A stretch of DNA of 64,000 bases from an uncultured Collinsella sp. (lineage in GTDB: Bacteria; Actinomycetota; Coriobacteriia; Coriobacteriales; Coriobacteriaceae), in contig CABUSH010000010.1 of NCBI GenBank assembly GCA_902494195.1, forward strand, positions 1 to 64,000, read 5' to 3'. This document shows positions 60,483 through 64,000 of this stretch, in pieces. The number at the start of each line of letters is the position of its first letter. Position 1 is the stretch's first letter. The notes below the pieces were generated by a model. That model saw only the letters and a program-made list of their open reading frames with translations, did not search any database and was not told the origin of the DNA. The position numbers and the translations under genes are program-made.

Positions 60483-60510
60483 TCGACAAACATAGTTATT
60501 AAAATTATAT
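60483..60510 (+). promoter_or_regulatory. Possible promoter of the large glycosyltransferase gene
   Basis: TCGACA, 16-base spacer, TTATAT in an AT-rich 170-base divergent gap between rmlA and the GT gene. Another TTGACA at 60441-60446 has TAATTG 19 bases downstream. Neither is conclusive. Confidence 0.35.
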
Positions 60511-60595
60511 GCGCCGACAACGGCTTCCTCCTCATTCTATTAAAAACGGACAGTAGAAACACGCATCTCTTTCTGCATTTATCGCGAGGGAGGGA

Positions 60596-63067
60596 ATGAA
60601 TAAGTACAATGAGCAGTGTCCAACAAACGAAAGGCAAACAATGCGAGTCGAAACAACCGGAGTATGCAGAGGAAACTGGAAAATTTACCAGCAACTTAAA
60701 ATAGAAGGCATCCATGAAGGCTCCAGCATAAAGGCTCAAGCGGCAACGGATGGCGACCGTCGCTTACCTTTGTCTCTTCTAAAATTCAAGGACAATAACG
60801 GCGAATCGAACTCATACGTTCTTGTAATCCCCGACCCCGATACCCGAGCCATTAAAGTTGAGTTTAGCGAAATCGGCCAAGACGGTCGTACCCTGAGCAG
60901 CGACTCCCTGTCGCTCAATTGCAAGAACATCAAATGGGAGTCTCGCCTTAACTACAAAATTAAACCTGACATGTGCAGCAAACTTCGAAACTACGATGAC
61001 GTTTCAGAGTTTGACATGGCAACAATTGATTTCTGGCAGTGCATCGAAGATTCAAGCGACTATATCCTTAGGTGCACGGTGAGAACACCTTATCGTAGCG
61101 ACTCCCAAATTAAACTTCGCTGCCTCGATCGAGCCCTCAATGAAGTTGATTTGAGCATCGTCAATTTCGGTTCGAATGTAACAAGCGTTGGATTTACGTC
61201 CGAGAAAAAGCAACTTGAAACGCAGATCTCGGTTCGCATGCCAAAGGCGTTCAATCGTTACTACTTTGTTATTGACGATCAAAATCACCCATCATTCAGT
61301 GCATTTGACTGCTTAACGCCCGATAAATTAGGCTTGCTTCTTGAAGAGACCAACTTCCTCTTTACCCATGCGCAGTTCGATCCTGAATACCCCGAATGGT
61401 TTACAGAGCATAAGGCAACCATCGGCGCACTGGAAAAGCAAAAGAAAATTGTCTTTAGCAGCACTCCGAAGTTCAGCATTATTGTTCCTCTTTACAACAC
61501 GCCTATTCCATTTTTTAACGATATGGCCGAATCCGTAAAAAACCAGTCTTATGCAAACTGGGAGCTCATCTTAGTTAATGCAAGTCCTGACAATCAGGAA
61601 TTAAAGGCTCGCGTTGAACAGGAGACAGCCCACGACAACAGGATTAAATCAATTAACCTTACCGAGAATAAGGGTATTTCCGAAAACACAAACGCCGGCA
61701 CTGCCATCGCTTCGGGTGATTTCGTCTGTTTCTTTGACCATGACGACATTCTTGAACCGGACTTGTTGTTCTCATATGCCGAGGCAATTGAAAACAATAA
61801 TGACGTCGATCTTCTTTATTGTGATGAAGATAAACTCATGCCCGATGGAAAGCTAGCGCAGCCGTTCTTTAAACCGGATTTCAATATCGATCTGCTCAGA
61901 AACAATAACTATATCTGCCACATGCTTACCATCCGTAAGTCCCTGCTTGACACTCTAGAACCGAACACGAAAGAGTTCGATGGAGCACAGGATCATAATC
62001 TGACTCTCCGTACCGTGGAAAAGGCAAGGAAAGTTCATCATGTTGCAAAGGTTCTATATCACTGGCGCCTAAGCGAGACCTCCACCGCAGCAAATGCCGA
62101 CAGCAAGCCGTATGCCACTATCGCAGGTATCAAAGCGGTCCAGAGTCATTTGGACAGGCTTGGGCTCAATGCGAAGGTCGAACAAGCGCGTCGTCCTTTT
62201 ACATATAAAGTAACCTACGCTGCGCCAGATTCCCATCCTCTCGTGTCAATTATCATTCCGACTAAAGACCACGCCGACATTCTGGACAACTGCATTACGT
62301 CAATTGTTGAGAAATCAACGTACGACAATTACGAGCTTGTCATAATCGAAAACAACAGCACAGAAAAGGCGACGTTCGATTATTACGATAAGTTGCAAGC
62401 AAAATATCCTGACATCGTTCGTCTTGTAACTTGGGAACACGAATTCAATTTCTCCAAGCTCATGAACTTTGGCGTTGCTCACGCCAAGGGCGACTATCTC
62501 TTGCTATTGAATAACGATACTGAGGTAATTACGCCCAATTGGATCGAGACCATGCTTGGCATCTGCGCACGTGAGGATGTTGGCGCAGTCGGCGCAAAAC
62601 TCTACTATCCCGACAACACCATTCAGCACGCGGGCCTATGCGTCACCGGCGGCGTGGCGGGACATCTTTGCCAAAGCATGCCAAGGAATAACTGGGGCTA
62701 CTTTGCACTCAACGATGCGCAACAAGACTTCAGCGCTGTCACTGCAGCTTGCATAATGACCAAACGTAGCGAATATGAGAAAGTCGGAGGTTTCACCGAA
62801 GAGCTTCAAGTTGCATTTAATGATGTTGACTTTTGCTTAAAGCTACGCGAGATCAACGACCTGATCGTATACACACCTGAAGTCGAGCTGTATCACTACG
62901 AGTCGATTTCTAGGGGCGTTGAAAACAATACGGAAAAGCAGATTCGGTTCCACAAAGAAGTCGCATACATGAATTATCGCTGGGCAAAATACTATGTCGA
63001 AGGCGATCCATACATTAACCCGAATTTCAGCGTGGGAGAACCCGGAAATCGTTACTATCATTTATAA
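60596..63067 (+). CDS. Large double family 2 glycosyltransferase
   Basis: 823 residues. An N-terminal beta-rich region of about 270 residues with no clear relatives precedes two GT-A domains: about 300-430 (FSIIVPLYNTPIPFFNDM, then HDNRIKSINLTENKGISENTNAGTAIA in short segments, CFFDHDDILEPD with DxD-like DHDD) and about 545-780 (VSIIIPTKDHADIL, LLLLNNDTEVITPNWIE, YPDNTIQHAGL). This tandem GT2 arrangement is typical of rhamnan or O-antigen chain polymerases. AT-rich codons unlike the rml genes beside it. Start ATG 60596 (AGG before it); ATG 60641 with AAAGGCAAACA is an alternative. Confidence 0.88.
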   Translation: MNKYNEQCPTNERQTMRVETTGVCRGNWKIYQQLKIEGIHEGSSIKAQAATDGDRRLPLSLLKFKDNNGESNSYVLVIPDPDTRAIKVEFSEIGQDGRTLSSDSLSLNCKNIKWESRLNYKIKPDMCSKLRNYDDVSEFDMATIDFWQCIEDSSDYILRCTVRTPYRSDSQIKLRCLDRALNEVDLSIVNFGSNVTSVGFTSEKKQLETQISVRMPKAFNRYYFVIDDQNHPSFSAFDCLTPDKLGLLLEETNFLFTHAQFDPEYPEWFTEHKATIGALEKQKKIVFSSTPKFSIIVPLYNTPIPFFNDMAESVKNQSYANWELILVNASPDNQELKARVEQETAHDNRIKSINLTENKGISENTNAGTAIASGDFVCFFDHDDILEPDLLFSYAEAIENNNDVDLLYCDEDKLMPDGKLAQPFFKPDFNIDLLRNNNYICHMLTIRKSLLDTLEPNTKEFDGAQDHNLTLRTVEKARKVHHVAKVLYHWRLSETSTAANADSKPYATIAGIKAVQSHLDRLGLNAKVEQARRPFTYKVTYAAPDSHPLVSIIIPTKDHADILDNCITSIVEKSTYDNYELVIIENNSTEKATFDYYDKLQAKYPDIVRLVTWEHEFNFSKLMNFGVAHAKGDYLLLLNNDTEVITPNWIETMLGICAREDVGAVGAKLYYPDNTIQHAGLCVTGGVAGHLCQSMPRNNWGYFALNDAQQDFSAVTAACIMTKRSEYEKVGGFTEELQVAFNDVDFCLKLREINDLIVYTPEVELYHYESISRGVENNTEKQIRFHKEVAYMNYRWAKYYVEGDPYINPNFSVGEPGNRYYHL

Positions 63068-63120
63068 AGTGTTAGCTTAATTCCGCGCTTTCTAATTTTA
63101 GCCTTATTAAAATGCGACCA

Positions 63121-63162
63121 ATAGTAAGGGAATCGAGGGTCAACCCTCGATTCCCTTACTAT
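63121..63162. repeat. 20-bp perfect palindrome between the glycosyltransferase and the cell-wall hydrolase
   Basis: ATAGTAAGGGAATCGAGGGT and its exact reverse complement around a 2-base centre, in an otherwise gene-free 190-base gap between convergent genes. No T-run follows on either side, but the position favours a bidirectional transcript stop; it could also be a protein-binding site. Confidence 0.75.
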
Positions 63163-63257
63163 GAATAATTGCATTCCATACATGATATACAGTTAAGAAG
63201 CGTTTGTGATTCGATACACAAGCAGGCGTTGATTCCGCATGCTGGCCAGAATCCGCA

Positions 63258-64000
63258 TCATTCCAAAGGCGTATTTAAAACCCAGCCCCACTGTGGTATA
63301 GCAGTAGTGTGGTAGTAGTTCAGCCACCAAGCAAGTGATGTTGTCCTGATGTAACCGATGTTATCCATAACCATACCGTTTCCGATATAAATAGCAATAT
63401 GGCCCCAGCGGGCACCAGCACTTGTATGAGTATGCATAGGGACCGCAACGATCATTCCAACTTTAAGCTGAGATATATCTCGACTGTGACACCAATTCCA
63501 GAACATGTCGCATGCGTCGCCGTTGGGATATGACCCCAGCACGGGGTAAAACACATGGCTAACCCACTCCGAGCACAGTCCCGCCCCAGGAGAAGGAACG
63601 CTATGGCAACGATTAACGATCTGGGACTGCAAGGAGGTGCGCGCGGAGTGCTCAGGCTCCACCCAAGCACCTGAGGCATTAAAGAAATACTCGGAGTCTC
63701 CAATTCTGTTCCAGCCATTTACCATTTGTCCAGAAGACATAAGGTAGTACCACGTTCCATCATCATCGAGGAACCAGCCAGTATTCATGGCTCCGGATTC
63801 GTTGTCGAGGTGATACCACCTACCGTCAATGAATCGCCAACCGCGCTGCAGAACCCCATCTGAGTCTGTGTAAAACCACATCTGTGCAGCTGAGGACCAA
63901 TACCAGCCAGCGAAAGGCTTTCCCTCGGGGTCCCTGAGCTTAATTCCGCCCGCGCCGTCCTTGACGCCCGAAAGCACAATCGCACCACTGTTGCACGCAT
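63258..64000 (-). CDS. Cell-wall-binding-repeat hydrolase, C-terminal portion
   Basis: The reading frame is open to the right edge, so the N-terminus is missing. Visible residues hold four or more choline-binding-type repeats (GWYWSSAAQMWFYTD, GWRFIDGRWYHLDNESGAM, GWFLDDDGTWYYLMSSGQM, GWNRIGDSEYFFNASGAW) and then a domain with the Cys of GAGLCSEWVSHVF and the His of ARWGHIAIYIGNG, spaced like an NlpC/P60 or CHAP-type Cys-His peptidase. It probably cleaves peptidoglycan peptides. AT-richer than the rml genes. Confidence 0.82.
   Translation of the reverse strand, partial: ACNSGAIVLSGVKDGAGGIKLRDPEGKPFAGWYWSSAAQMWFYTDSDGVLQRGWRFIDGRWYHLDNESGAMNTGWFLDDDGTWYYLMSSGQMVNGWNRIGDSEYFFNASGAWVEPEHSARTSLQSQIVNRCHSVPSPGAGLCSEWVSHVFYPVLGSYPNGDACDMFWNWCHSRDISQLKVGMIVAVPMHTHTSAGARWGHIAIYIGNGMVMDNIGYIRTTSLAWWLNYYHTTAIPQWGWVLNTPLE

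Noticed and set aside
1..64000. CRISPR arrays, insertion sequences, prophage or integrase genes
   Set aside because: No regularly spaced repeats and no transposase or phage structural genes were found; the only recombinase is of the Xer type in a housekeeping context.

Overview
The window looks like the chromosome of a Gram-positive actinobacterium of the class Coriobacteriia, most likely Collinsella or a close relative. This rests on recognised gene content, a GC-rich backbone with many TTG/GTG starts backed by strong AGGAGG sites, glycyl-tRNA synthetase split into alpha and beta subunits, PPDK paired with its regulator, and an AroE-AroK fusion. No database search was possible, so the genus is an inference. 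The sequence is densely coding, with no gene-free stretch over about 300 bases.

Bases 1-43,900 are almost entirely minus-strand housekeeping operons; dinB is the only plus-strand gene. In transcription order from high to low coordinate within each block they are: a cell-shape operon (mreB-mreC-mreD-PBP2-rodA, an unknown membrane protein, and a radical-SAM pair), preceded by a TPR/cyclophilin pair and a zinc-ribbon/P-type ATPase pair; rplU-rpmA; obg-nadD-yqeK-rsfS; rpsP-khpA-rimM-trmD-lepB; glyQ-glyS-PPDK regulator-ppdK; rplS; rnhB; yraN-comM-dprA-trmFO-tyrosine recombinase; rpsB-tsf; pyrH-frr-uppS-cdsA-dxr-rseP (cut by the left edge). Several blocks are bounded by recognisable sigma70-type promoters and intrinsic terminators.

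Bases 44,071-52,717 are a plus-strand cluster with the whole route from PEP plus erythrose-4-phosphate to chorismate, prephenate, phenylpyruvate and hydroxyphenylpyruvate: aroF-tyrA-aroB-aroA-aroC-pheA-aroE/aroK fusion-aroQ. A promoter, an intrinsic-terminator hairpin inside the leader and a 20-codon mini-ORF with aromatic codons precede aroF, which suggests attenuation. Two minus-strand tRNA-Arg genes (CCG and TCT anticodons) flank the cluster, and palindromic elements lie within it.

Bases 52,950-64,000 are a surface-polysaccharide region of mixed base composition: an ABC-2 polysaccharide exporter (ATPase plus permease), a membrane-anchored GT2 enzyme, dTDP-rhamnose genes (an rmlC-rmlD fusion, rmlB, rmlA), a large AT-rich double-GT2 glycosyltransferase, and a cell-wall-binding hydrolase cut by the right edge. 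Between rmlB and rmlA sits an AT-richer pair, a DUF4869-like protein and a small P-loop ATPase. It has no evident role in rhamnose synthesis and is the best candidate here for an undescribed system.
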